Below, piece by piece: positions 1 to 8,058 of a stretch of DNA of 64,000 nucleotides (its first letter is position 1; each line of letters begins with the position of its first letter). Position numbers and translations under genes: made by a program. Source of the stretch: CAZQFV01 sp964592645 (GTDB lineage Bacteria > Chloroflexota > Chloroflexia > DTKN01); NCBI GenBank assembly GCA_964592645.1, contig CAZQFV010000012.1, forward strand, positions 1 to 64,000, read 5' to 3'. The notes beneath the pieces are model-generated. The model searched no databases and was not told the origin of the DNA. It was given only the letters and a program-made list of their open reading frames with translations.

Positions 1-101
1 CCAAAGATTACACCAACAACGCCGTTCTGTCAACTTTTCAGACACGCTCTGAGACACCGTATTTTCTGAGACATACCAATGACTGCTTGGCGAATCCAAT
101 T

Positions 102-607
102 CTAGCCAGCTAACCGCTTCACCCTTTCAGGATCGGCGGCGAGTTTCTTCAGTTCCACCTCAATGGCCTGTTGTTTGGCCTCGATAGTGCCATACACCTT
201 GCCCTCGACTTGGGCTCGCAGGTATTCGAACACCCGCTCGGCCGGATTCAGTTCGGGTGAATACGGCGGTTGTTCGATCCGGTGCGCCTCGACCGCCGTG
301 TATGCCGGGCCGCGGCGACCAACGCCCGGCTCTGCGTCGGCGTTAAGCGCGCCCCCTTGCCCCCATGCCCCCCATTCCGATGGCGCAAGACTTCCGCCAA
401 GCCCCCCTGTCGGTACCAGGCCACCCAATCCTGCACGGCGCGCGGATGCCGGCCCACAATGCCCGCCACCTCTCCAATCGTTCGTCCGCCGCGCAGCAGC
501 CAAAACGCTTGGAGGCGGGTCCGGTCTTGGGCGTCCTTTGCGTCCAGGTATCGCTGTTTCAGAGTGGCCTCATCCTCCTGCCACTCAATCTGCACATGTC
601 GGCCCAT
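102..607 (-). pseudogene. IS630-family transposase remnant with internal deletion
   Basis: The minus strand first encodes an N-terminal helix-turn-helix part (residues EVAGIVGRHPRAVQDWVAWY), typical of IS630/Tc1-type transposases. It then shifts frame to the C-terminal signature PPYSPELNPAERVFEYLR, which carries the last catalytic acidic residue of the DDE domain. The two parts meet near position 300-310, where the roughly 150-200 residues holding the first two catalytic aspartates should be. An intact member is about 330-370 aa; only about 165 codons remain. The element is therefore dead. Boundary repeats were not found; the 50-85 stretch holds two copies of CTGAGACA that may belong to an element end. 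Confidence 0.8.
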
Positions 608-652
608 TTCAGTCTACTCCTGCCATAGTTTGCAGGACATTATATCACGGTT

Positions 653-759
653 TCTCGAACCACCCTTGGTATTATACCATTCGTGGAACGAAAGGCCATG
701 TATGCCACGGCTGCCAGACGGTTGAGAAACAGGGCCTCTCGAACCGCAATTTGGTATTA
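653..759. repeat. Imperfect direct repeat pair upstream of pdxS
   Basis: Two copies of a 22-23 bp sequence (consensus TCTCGAACC, four to five variable bases, TTGGTATTA) lie at 653-674 and 737-759. The second copy ends just before the proposed -35 box of pdxS, so the repeats could be regulator sites or duplicated promoter debris left by the adjacent dead insertion sequence. The 608-877 interval holds no gene that I can support. Confidence 0.45.
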
Positions 760-760
760 C

Positions 761-789
761 TTGCAGCCCGGGGCAGGCTGTAGTACAAT
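761..789 (+). promoter_or_regulatory. Putative sigma70 promoter of pdxST
   Basis: TTGCAG at 761-766 and TACAAT at 784-789 are separated by exactly 17 bp. The start of pdxS is 88 bp downstream of the -10 box. No PLP-responsive element was recognised. Confidence 0.5.
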
Positions 790-877
790 AGAAATGAACA
801 AGGCGCCGGGGCCGGCACAACGGGGCGCCGGCCGCCGGTTTGGATGGTATGCGCGACGATGCGCATGGAGGTGTACG

Positions 878-1762
878 ATGGTCGAGAAGGCAACGTGGAA
901 AACTAAGGTTGGACTGGCGCAGATGCTCAAAGGGGGCGTGATCATGGACGTGGTCACGCCGGAGCACGCCAAGATCGCCGAGGAGGCCGGCGCCTGCGCG
1001 GTGATGGCGCTGGAGCGTGTGCCGGCCGATATCCGCGCCCACGGCGGCGTGGCCCGGATGAGCGACCCCGAGCTGATCCTGCGCATCATGGACGCCGTCA
1101 CTATCCCGGTGATGGCCAAGTGCCGCATCGGGCACTTTGTGGAAGCCCAGGTGCTGGAGGCGCTGGGCGTCGACTACATCGACGAGAGCGAAGTCCTCAC
1201 CCCGGCCGACGAGGAGCACCACATCGACAAGCATAGCTTCCGGGTGCCCTTTGTCTGCGGCTGCCGCAACCTGGGCGAGGCCCTGCGGCGCATCGGCGAG
1301 GGGGCGGCGATGATCCGCACCAAGGGCGAGGCCGGCACCGGCAACGTCGTCGAGGCCGTGCGCCACGCCCGCGCCGTCCTGGGGGAGATCCGCCGCATCC
1401 AGAACATGGCCCCGGAAGAGCTGATGCACGTGGCCAAGGAGCTGGGCGCTCCCTACGAACTGCTCGTGGAGACGGCCCGGCTGGGACGGCTCCCGGTGGT
1501 CAACTTTGCCGCCGGCGGCATCGCCACGCCGGCCGACGCCGCCCTGATGATGCAACTCGGCGTCGACGGCGTCTTTGTCGGATCGGGCATCTTCAAGAGC
1601 GCCGACCCCGCCCGGAGGGCCAAGGCTATCGTCGCCGCCACCACCCACTTCCGCGACCCGCAGGTCATCGGCGAGGTCTCCAAGGGGCTGGGCGAGGCCA
1701 TGCGGGGGCTGGAGATAGCGGCCATCCCGGAGCAGGAGCGGCTGGCAGGGCGCGGCTGGTAG
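878..1762 (+). CDS. pdxS: PLP synthase subunit PdxS (Pdx1)
   Basis: Lyase subunit of the DXP-independent pyridoxal phosphate synthase: it joins ribose 5-phosphate, glyceraldehyde 3-phosphate and ammonia to form PLP in the cytoplasm. The 294-residue product starts with a recognisable PdxS N-terminus (GLAQMLKGGVIMDVVTPEHA) and is full length for the family. The ribose-binding region, the Schiff-base lysine region (MAKCRIGHF, later RTKGEAGTGN) and the phosphate-binding end (NFAAGGIATPADAALMM, GVFVGSGIF) are visible. A longer frame opens at 683, but ATG 878 has GGAGG five to ten bases upstream and matches the family N-terminus. pdxT follows one base after the stop, so the two subunits are co-expressed. 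Confidence 0.97.
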   Translation: MVEKATWKTKVGLAQMLKGGVIMDVVTPEHAKIAEEAGACAVMALERVPADIRAHGGVARMSDPELILRIMDAVTIPVMAKCRIGHFVEAQVLEALGVDYIDESEVLTPADEEHHIDKHSFRVPFVCGCRNLGEALRRIGEGAAMIRTKGEAGTGNVVEAVRHARAVLGEIRRIQNMAPEELMHVAKELGAPYELLVETARLGRLPVVNFAAGGIATPADAALMMQLGVDGVFVGSGIFKSADPARRAKAIVAATTHFRDPQVIGEVSKGLGEAMRGLEIAAIPEQERLAGRGW

Positions 1763-1763
1763 A

Positions 1764-2366
1764 ATGAAACTTGGCGTATTAGCCCTCCAGGGCGACTTTC
1801 TCGAACACGTGGAGATGCTTCGCCGCCTCGGCGCCGAGGCCGTCGAGGTACGAACCTCCGCGGACATGGCCGGCCTATCCGGGCTGATCCTGCCCGGCGG
1901 CGAGAGCACGACCATCGGCAAGCTGGCCGTCGCCTATGGACTGGTCGATCCGATCCGCGCGCTGGCCCAGGCCGGCCGGCCCGTGTGGGGCACCTGCGCC
2001 GGGATGATCCTGCTGGCCCGCCGCGCCCTGGACGGCGCGCCCGGGCAGCCCCTCCTGGGGCTCCTGGATATCGTCGTCGTGCGCAACGGCTTCGGCCGGC
2101 AGGTCGATTCCTTCGAGGCCGACCTCACCATCCCCCGCCTGGGGCCGGAGCCGTTCCGTGGCGTCTTCATCCGCGCCCCCTATGTGCAGGAATGGGGCGC
2201 GGAGGTGGAGGTGCTGGCCCGCCTGGAGGACGGCCCGGTGGTGGCCGTGCAGCAGGGCCGCATCCTGGGCACGGCCTTCCATCCCGAACTGACGGCGACG
2301 GCTTTCCACTCCGAGCAGCCGGCAGACGAGCGCTTTCACCGCTACTTCTTGGACCTGGCCAGGTGA
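1764..2366 (+). CDS. pdxT: PLP synthase glutaminase subunit PdxT (Pdx2)
   Basis: Class I glutamine amidotransferase that hydrolyses glutamine and channels ammonia to PdxS. The 200-residue protein begins with the usual MKLGVLALQGDFLEH, has the oxyanion-hole motif LPGGESTTI (residues 44-52), the nucleophile elbow GTCAGM with the catalytic Cys, and the C-terminal catalytic His-Glu pair in FHPEL. Length and motif order are normal. It lies one base after pdxS and seven bases before the next gene, so it is part of the same operon. Confidence 0.96.
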   Translation: MKLGVLALQGDFLEHVEMLRRLGAEAVEVRTSADMAGLSGLILPGGESTTIGKLAVAYGLVDPIRALAQAGRPVWGTCAGMILLARRALDGAPGQPLLGLLDIVVVRNGFGRQVDSFEADLTIPRLGPEPFRGVFIRAPYVQEWGAEVEVLARLEDGPVVAVQQGRILGTAFHPELTATAFHSEQPADERFHRYFLDLAR

Positions 2367-2373
2367 GGAAATA

Positions 2374-3348
2374 ATGGCAGCCCATATCCGCCCGGCCACC
2401 ATGCTCGACCTGCTGCCCATGATGCGGACTCCGCAGACCGCCCTGCGCCTGGACCTGGTGGAGCGGCTGCTGGATCCTCAGCACGGCGGCCACGGCCTGC
2501 GGGCCTGGCTCCGTCCGGAGGGTCCCGAATATACCCTGCTCTACTGGGACCGCGGAACCCTGCGGGCCAGTGTCCAGGCCCGCGCCGGCGCCGGGAACTC
2601 ACCCTGGGAGGTCACCGGCCTGGACGCCTGGACCGCCGACCCGGCCGCCGCGGCCGACCACTGGAGCAAGCTGCTGATCGCCCTGGGGGTCCAGGCCGGC
2701 GAACAGGGGGCAGCCCGCCTGCTGGCCCGGCTGCCGGACGAAACCTGGCTTGATCTCTTCCGCCAGGTCGGATTCGTCCCCTTTGCCGAGGAGCTCCTGC
2801 TGGCCTGGGATAGCAGCGGGCCGGCCGGCGGCCAGCCGCTCGCCGAGCTGCGGCCCGTCCGGCCCGCCGACCAGTGGGCCATCCTGCGCCTGCACGTCGG
2901 GCTGACCCCACCCCTTGTCCTACAGGCCGAGGGCGAGTGGGGCCCCACGGCGGAAACCGCTGCCGAGGCCTGGGTCTGGGCAGAGCAGGAGAGCGTACGG
3001 GTCTACCTACAGCGCCGCCGCAGCCGCCGTGGGACACGCCTGAGCTTGCTCCTGGATCCGAGCTGGCGCCAGCAGGCATCTGCCGTGCTGTCCCATGGTC
3101 TGGCCGGCGCCACACTGCCGGTCTACCTGGTCCTGCGTTCCTACCAGGGCGAGTTACTGGATGTCGCCCACCGGCTGGGGTTTCGCCCCTACGCGGAACA
3201 GGTCCTGCTGGTCAAACACCTGGCGGCGCCGCAGAAAGCGCCGCACCCGGTGCCGGCCCGCCCGGTAGAGCGCCCCCTGGGGGCGGCGCCGTCGACCCCC
3301 TCCGTGGCGGGGGTGAACGGGCCGGCCTACAAGCGAGCGGACATCTGA
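2374..3348 (+). CDS. GNAT-like acetyltransferase fold protein
   Basis: 324 residues. The start IRPATMLDLLPM is the usual first strand and helix of the GNAT N-acetyltransferase fold, and the end (GELLDVAHRLGFRPYAEQVLLVKHL) is the usual last strand of a second copy, so it looks like two fused GNAT-like domains. The acetyl-CoA pyrophosphate loop (Q/RxxGxG/A) is not clear in either half, so catalytic activity is uncertain. The substrate is unknown. It follows pdxT by seven bases with GAGGAA before the ATG, suggesting translation from the pdxST message; a functional link to PLP is not shown. Confidence is good that the gene is real and only moderate for the fold. Confidence 0.65.
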   Translation: MAAHIRPATMLDLLPMMRTPQTALRLDLVERLLDPQHGGHGLRAWLRPEGPEYTLLYWDRGTLRASVQARAGAGNSPWEVTGLDAWTADPAAAADHWSKLLIALGVQAGEQGAARLLARLPDETWLDLFRQVGFVPFAEELLLAWDSSGPAGGQPLAELRPVRPADQWAILRLHVGLTPPLVLQAEGEWGPTAETAAEAWVWAEQESVRVYLQRRRSRRGTRLSLLLDPSWRQQASAVLSHGLAGATLPVYLVLRSYQGELLDVAHRLGFRPYAEQVLLVKHLAAPQKAPHPVPARPVERPLGAAPSTPSVAGVNGPAYKRADI

Positions 3349-3402
3349 TTCCGCCGGTACAAGCCCCGCGCCGCGACCGCCGGACGCGGGCTCAGGAGAA
3401 CG

Positions 3403-5073
3403 ATGAGAACGTCCGAACAGCTACCCCATCCCAAGGTGGAGATGACCGATCTCCCGGTGGTGCGGACCCAGATCACCGACGACCTGGAGGCCCTCCTGCA
3501 GGCGCTGCCGCCGCGCCTGCTGCCGGCCCTGCGGCAGGACCCGGACCTGGCCGACCTGCTGGAGGTCGTCCTGGACATTGGCCGGCCCCCGGAGGCCCGC
3601 TTCCCCGGCCGCGAGGTGGTGCTGAGCGCCACCGAGGTCAACCAGGACGACCTGGAGTACGTCCTGTCGCGCGTCAGCCTCTTTTCCGGGGACAACCGCG
3701 CCGGCATCACCCGTACCCTGCACCGCATCTCGGCGATGCGCAGCCGCGACGGGCGCATCATCGGCCTCACCTGCCGGGTAGGCCGGGCGGTCTTTGGCAC
3801 CATCGCCATCATCCAGGACCTGATCGAGACGGGGCAGAGCACCCTGCTCCTGGGCCGGCCCGGGGTGGGCAAGACCACCATGCTGCGCGAGGTCGCCCGG
3901 GTCCTGGCCGACGACTTTCGCAAGCGGGTGATCATCGTCGACACTTCCAACGAGATCGGCGGGGATGGCGACATCCCCCACCCGGCGATCGGCCGCGCCC
4001 GCCGCATGCAGGTGCCCAAGCCGGAGCTGCAGCACGCCGTGATGATCGAGGCCGTGGAAAACCATATGCCCGAGGTCATCGTCATCGACGAGATCGGCAC
4101 CGAGCTGGAGGCCGCCGCGGCGCGGACCATCGCCGAGCGCGGCGTGCAGCTCGTGGCCACGGCCCACGGCAACACCCTGGAGAACCTGATGCTCAACCCC
4201 ACCCTCTCCGACCTCATCGGGGGCATCCAGTCGGTGACGTTGGGCGACGAGGAGGCCCGCCGGCGCGGCACGCAAAAAACCATCCTGGAGCGGCGCGCCC
4301 CGCCGACCTTTGATATCGTCGTCGAAATCCAGGACTGGGGCACCGTGGCCGTGCACCACGACGTGGCCGAGGTGGTCGATTCGATCCTGCGCGGCTTCCC
4401 CACGGCGGCCGAGATCCGCCACCGGAGGGAGGACGGCCAGGTCGAACGGCAGGTTGAGCGCGACTACTTTGGCGCAGGCCAGGAGCGGAAGCGCCAGGAG
4501 CCCCGCCGCCGGCCGGCCGAGCGGCGCGAGGACTCCCCCCACCGCTCCGCGGACCGGCCGGCGCCCCCCCCGCCCCCACCCGAGCCCAAGCGGCCCGGCC
4601 CGCTGCAGCTCTACCCCTTCGGGGTCAACCGCAAACGCCTGGCCCGCGCGGCGCGCCTGCGGCAGGTCCCGGTGAACCTGGTGGACGAGCTGAACCAGGC
4701 CAACGCCGTGCTCACCCTGCAGAGCTACTATCGCCAGGCCCCCCGGCGGCTGCGCGAGGCCGAGGAGGCCGGTATCCCCGTCTATGTCCTGAAGGCCAAC
4801 ACCGTCGTGCAGATCGAGAATGCCCTGGACCTGATCTTTGGCCGCAGGAAGGCGGGCGAGGAGGAGACCGTCGAGGAGGCGCTGGGCGAAGCCCAGGCGG
4901 CCATCGAGCAGGTGCTGAACGGGGAGCGTTCTTCCGTGGAGCTGACACCGCAGAACGCCTACATCCGCCGGCTGCAGCACCAGATGGTCGAGCGCTATCA
5001 CCTCGGCTCGCAGAGCCAGGGGCGCGAGCCGCAGCGGCGCGTCCGGGTGTACCGTTCCGAGGACAAGGGGTAA
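3403..5073 (+). CDS. SpoIIIAA/Ycf45-like AAA ATPase with C-terminal R3H domain
   Basis: 556 residues. The central P-loop LLLGRPGVGKTTMLREVA (around residue 150) and the Walker B-like VIVIDEIGTELEAAAARTI mark an ATPase of the SpoIIIAA/Ycf45 type. The C-terminus (NAYIRRLQHQMVERYHL, then G-EPQRRVRVYR) matches an R3H single-stranded nucleic acid binding domain. A proline-rich, charged linker (about residues 345-395) separates the ATPase from the rest. Family members with R3H are known in non-sporulating bacteria and plastids, so it does not imply sporulation; no other sporulation gene is present. It is followed closely by a c-di-AMP receptor-like gene. AGGAGA precedes the ATG. The cellular role is not known. 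Confidence 0.85.
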   Translation: MRTSEQLPHPKVEMTDLPVVRTQITDDLEALLQALPPRLLPALRQDPDLADLLEVVLDIGRPPEARFPGREVVLSATEVNQDDLEYVLSRVSLFSGDNRAGITRTLHRISAMRSRDGRIIGLTCRVGRAVFGTIAIIQDLIETGQSTLLLGRPGVGKTTMLREVARVLADDFRKRVIIVDTSNEIGGDGDIPHPAIGRARRMQVPKPELQHAVMIEAVENHMPEVIVIDEIGTELEAAAARTIAERGVQLVATAHGNTLENLMLNPTLSDLIGGIQSVTLGDEEARRRGTQKTILERRAPPTFDIVVEIQDWGTVAVHHDVAEVVDSILRGFPTAAEIRHRREDGQVERQVERDYFGAGQERKRQEPRRRPAERREDSPHRSADRPAPPPPPPEPKRPGPLQLYPFGVNRKRLARAARLRQVPVNLVDELNQANAVLTLQSYYRQAPRRLREAEEAGIPVYVLKANTVVQIENALDLIFGRRKAGEEETVEEALGEAQAAIEQVLNGERSSVELTPQNAYIRRLQHQMVERYHLGSQSQGREPQRRVRVYRSEDKG

Positions 5074-5118
5074 ACCGATGGGCCCATGTTCCCGTGCGCA
5101 TCGCCAGGAGGTAAGGCC

Positions 5119-5457
5119 ATGGCCGAACAGCTGATCATCGCCATCATCCAGCGCCGCGACCTGGAAGACCTGCGCGAGGGGTTGACCAAGGCCGGGTTCG
5201 CCTTCACCCATGTCGCCAGCTACGGGGGCTTTTTGATGGAGGCCAACGACACCCTCTTCATCGCCGTCCGGGAAGAGCTGGTGGACAAGGTCTTGGGCAT
5301 CATCCAGCAGCACTGTCACTCCCGCACCCGCTACATGAGCCCCATCTCCCCGATGCTGGAGACGGGGGGGCTCTTTCCGCCGGCGCCGGTGGAGGTCCAG
5401 GTGGGGGGGGCGCACGTCTTTATCCTGCCCGTCGTGGAAAGTCGAAGGCTGGGGTAG
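5119..5457 (+). CDS. Cyclic-di-AMP receptor-like protein (DarA/PstA, DUF970)
   Basis: 112 residues with a PII-like ferredoxin fold. The start (MAEQLIIAIIQRRDLEDL) and the loop region THVASYGGFLMEANDTLFIAV match the DarA/PstA family that binds c-di-AMP as a trimer and relays the signal to unknown partners. The C-terminal strand GGAHVFILPV is also typical. ATG 5119 was chosen over an upstream in-frame ATG at 5086 because AGGAGGT lies six bases before it. It sits 45 bases after the SpoIIIAA-R3H gene and before a zinc-ribbon membrane protein, which may form one transcript. No di-adenylate cyclase is visible in the window, so the ligand is inferred from family. Confidence 0.85.
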   Translation: MAEQLIIAIIQRRDLEDLREGLTKAGFAFTHVASYGGFLMEANDTLFIAVREELVDKVLGIIQQHCHSRTRYMSPISPMLETGGLFPPAPVEVQVGGAHVFILPVVESRRLG

Positions 5458-5511
5458 GTTGTTTGCAGGACTGTCGATCGGTTCGCTGCTCATATAAGGA
5501 GGCTTCATCCG

Positions 5512-5955
5512 ATGGTGGAAGAACTACTACAAGGCATCCTGTCCCAGGTTCTGCCCGTGCTCAAGTGGGTGGCCATTGTCGTGGGGGCCTATTTGGCCGT
5601 CTTTCGCCTGGGCCTGACCGTCTGGACCTACGTGGACATCCGCTCGCGCAGCGAGAGCCTGTTTGTGCAACTGCTGTCGACGCTGCTGGTGCTGCTGGGC
5701 GGCTTGCCCGGGTTCGTGGTCTACTACCTGCTGCGCCCGCACGACAAGCTGATCGATGCCGATGCCCGGGCCCTGGAGCGCGAGTACATCCTGCACGAGT
5801 TCGAACAGCGCCCGGTCTGCCCGACGTGCCAGCGCGGCTGCGAGCCGGATTTCCTGCTGTGCCCCTACTGCCACACCCCTTTGAAGAAAAAGTGCCCGGC
5901 CTGCGGCCGGCTGATGGACCTGACCTGGCAGCTCTGCCCGTTCTGCGGGCAGTGA
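5512..5955 (+). CDS. Membrane protein with double zinc ribbon
   Basis: 147 residues. Two membrane segments occupy about residues 10-40 and 55-75. The cytoplasmic C-terminal half carries four CxxC pairs (CPTCQRGC, LLCPYCH, KCPACG, LCPFCG), consistent with a double zinc ribbon. Such small proteins are common and have no assigned function. The ATG is preceded by AAGGAGG at good spacing. It is the last gene before the promoter of the formate ligase gene. Confidence 0.75.
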   Translation: MVEELLQGILSQVLPVLKWVAIVVGAYLAVFRLGLTVWTYVDIRSRSESLFVQLLSTLLVLLGGLPGFVVYYLLRPHDKLIDADARALEREYILHEFEQRPVCPTCQRGCEPDFLLCPYCHTPLKKKCPACGRLMDLTWQLCPFCGQ

Positions 5956-5962
5956 GCGCCGC

Positions 5963-5991
5963 TTGCGCAATTGTCCACAATGTAGTAAAAT
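5963..5991 (+). promoter_or_regulatory. Putative promoter of fhs
   Basis: TTGCGC at 5963-5968 and TAAAAT at 5986-5991 with a 17 bp spacer, 100 bp upstream of the fhs start. The -10 box matches consensus at five of six positions; the -35 box is weak. Confidence 0.45.
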
Positions 5992-6091
5992 ACCGACCGT
6001 CCCTCCCCCCGTGTATCGGCCTTTTGCAGGCCCTGGTCCAGCAGCGGGAGCCTACGGTAGCCCCGCTTAGTCCTAGCAAAGGAGTGAGAAG

Positions 6092-7969
6092 ATGGCCAAT
6101 GTTCCAAGCGACATCGAGATCGCCCAGGCAGCCAAGCTCAAGCCGATCATCGAGATCGCCCACATGATCGGTTTGACCGAGGACGACCTGGACCTCTACG
6201 GCAAGTACAAAGCCAAGATCCACCTCGACGTCCTACGGCGTATTTGGGATCGACCCCAAGGCCGCTATGTGGACGTCACCGCCATCACGCCCACTCCGCT
6301 GGGCGAGGGCAAGACCACGACCACGTGCGGCCTGAGCCAGGCGCTCGGCGCGCACCTGGGCAAGACGATCATCACCGTCATCCGCCAGCCTAGCATGGGG
6401 CCGACCTTTGGCATCAAGGGCGGCGCGGCCGGCGGCGGCTACAGCCAGATCGTGCCGATGGAGGACTTTAACCTGCACCTCACCGGCGACATCCACGCCA
6501 TCACCGCCGCGCACAACCTGCTGGCCGCGGCCATCGACGCCCGTATGTTCCACGAGGCCCAGCAGCCCGACGACGAAAAGCTCTTCAACGCCTTCTGCCC
6601 CAAGGACAAAAAGGGCAACCGCCGCTTCTCTCCGCCGATGCTCCGCCGGCTGAAGAAGCTGGGCATCGACAAGACCGATCCGAACCAGTTGACGCCGGAA
6701 GAAAAGCGCCGCATGTTCCGGCTGAACATCGACCCGGCCAGCATCACCTGGCCCCGCGTCATCGATGTCAACGACCGCTTCCTGCGCCGCATCCAGATCG
6801 GGCTGGGGCCGGAGGAAAAGGGCATGGTCCGCGAGACCGGCTACGACATCACCGTAGCCAGCGAGATCATGGCCATCCTGGCCTTGACCACCGGATTGGA
6901 AGACATGCGGGAGCGGCTGGGCCGCATCGTCATCGGCACCAATCGGGACGGCGAACCCATCACCGCCGAAGACCTGGGCGTAGCCGGCGCGTTGACCGTC
7001 CTGATGAAGGACGCCATCATGCCCAACCTGATGCAGACGCTGGAGAACACCCCGGCCATCGTCCATGCCGGCCCGTTCGCCAACATCGCCCACGGCAACT
7101 CTTCGATCATCGCCGACCAGATCGCCCTGCGCCTGGTGGGAGCCGACGGGTATGTGGTCACCGAGTCCGGCTTCGGCGCCGACTGCGGCATGGAAAAGTT
7201 CATGAACATCAAGTGCCGCTACAGCGGGTTGATCCCCAACTGCGTCGTCATCGTCGCCACCATCCGCGCCCTGAAGATGCACGGCGGCGGGCCCAAAGTG
7301 GTGGCCGGCCGGCCGCTGCCCCCCGAGTACACCGACGAGAACCTGGAACTGCTGGGCAAGGGCGTCGGCAACCTGGCCGCGCACATCGAGAACGCCCGGC
7401 GCTTCGGCGTCCCGGTAGTCGTGGCCGTCAACCGCTTCGAGACCGACACCGACGCCGAGATCGAGCTGGTGCGCAACGCCGCCCTGGCCGCCGGTGCCGA
7501 AGACGCAGTGATGTGCGACAACTGGGCCCGCGGCGGCGCCGGGGCGGTGGACCTGGCCAAGGCCGTGATCGCCGCCTGCGAAAAGCCCTCCGATTTCCGC
7601 TTCCTCTACCCGTTGGAGTGGAGCATCAAACAAAAGATCGAAGCCATCGCCACGCAGATCTATGGCGCCGACGGGGTCGACTACAGCCCCGAAGCCGAAG
7701 CCAAGATCGCGCTCTACACCCGGCTGGGCTTCGACAAGCTGCCGATCAACATGGCCAAGACCCACCTCTCCCTGAGCCATGATCCGGAGTGGAAGGGCGT
7801 GCCCCGGCACTTCCGGCTGCCCATCCGCGACATCCGCGCCAGCGTCGGCGCCGGCTTCCTCTACCCGCTGTGCGGCGCCATGCGCACCATGCCCGGCCTG
7901 CCCACCCGCCCGGCGTTCTACGACGTGGACCTGGACCTGGAAACGGGGCGGGTAATCGGACTCTTCTAG
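6092..7969 (+). CDS. fhs: Formate-tetrahydrofolate ligase, long eukaryote-type form
   Basis: ATP-dependent ligation of formate to tetrahydrofolate giving 10-formyl-THF, the entry of formate into one-carbon metabolism and the methyl branch of the Wood-Ljungdahl pathway. The P-loop PTPLGEGKTTT is near residue 70, followed by RQPSMGPTFGIKGGAAGGG and the folate-site region NIKCRYSGL. At 625 residues it is about 65 longer than the usual bacterial enzyme. The extra stretch (roughly residues 165-230, including RRFSPPMLRRLKKLGIDKTD) and the C-terminus (GVPRHFRLPIRDIRASVGAG) resemble the ligase domain of eukaryotic C1-THF synthase as I remember it. GGAGTGAG precedes the ATG. It appears to be a single-gene unit with its own promoter and a terminator. 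Confidence 0.95.
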   Translation: MANVPSDIEIAQAAKLKPIIEIAHMIGLTEDDLDLYGKYKAKIHLDVLRRIWDRPQGRYVDVTAITPTPLGEGKTTTTCGLSQALGAHLGKTIITVIRQPSMGPTFGIKGGAAGGGYSQIVPMEDFNLHLTGDIHAITAAHNLLAAAIDARMFHEAQQPDDEKLFNAFCPKDKKGNRRFSPPMLRRLKKLGIDKTDPNQLTPEEKRRMFRLNIDPASITWPRVIDVNDRFLRRIQIGLGPEEKGMVRETGYDITVASEIMAILALTTGLEDMRERLGRIVIGTNRDGEPITAEDLGVAGALTVLMKDAIMPNLMQTLENTPAIVHAGPFANIAHGNSSIIADQIALRLVGADGYVVTESGFGADCGMEKFMNIKCRYSGLIPNCVVIVATIRALKMHGGGPKVVAGRPLPPEYTDENLELLGKGVGNLAAHIENARRFGVPVVVAVNRFETDTDAEIELVRNAALAAGAEDAVMCDNWARGGAGAVDLAKAVIAACEKPSDFRFLYPLEWSIKQKIEAIATQIYGADGVDYSPEAEAKIALYTRLGFDKLPINMAKTHLSLSHDPEWKGVPRHFRLPIRDIRASVGAGFLYPLCGAMRTMPGLPTRPAFYDVDLDLETGRVIGLF

Positions 7970-8019
7970 CACCGATTCGGCGACGGATAGGACACGGATC
8001 CTGCCACGGACAATCGGAT

Positions 8020-8049
8020 GCGGGGCTCCACCTTCGGGTAGAGCCCCGC
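8020..8049. terminator. Bidirectional hairpin terminator between fhs and the CPBP protease gene
   Basis: A nine-base perfect stem GCGGGGCTC/GAGCCCCGC encloses one mismatch and a further ACC-TTCG-GGT, that is, a stable UUCG tetraloop. It lies between two convergent genes, 50 bases after fhs and 10 bases after the end of the opposing gene. The flanking U-tract is weak. Confidence 0.7.
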
Positions 8050-8058
8050 TCTACTTCC

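Noticed and set aside
608..877. A riboswitch upstream of pdxS
   Set aside because: No known riboswitch core was recognised; the region is explained by repeats, IS flank and a promoter.
3403..5073. Evidence of sporulation from the SpoIIIAA-like gene
   Set aside because: The R3H form is widespread in non-sporulating bacteria and plastids, and no other spore gene is here.
3421..5508. A 695-codon minus-strand frame over the SpoIIIAA-like gene
   Set aside because: Antisense shadow caused by high GC; the plus strand has the Walker and R3H motifs.
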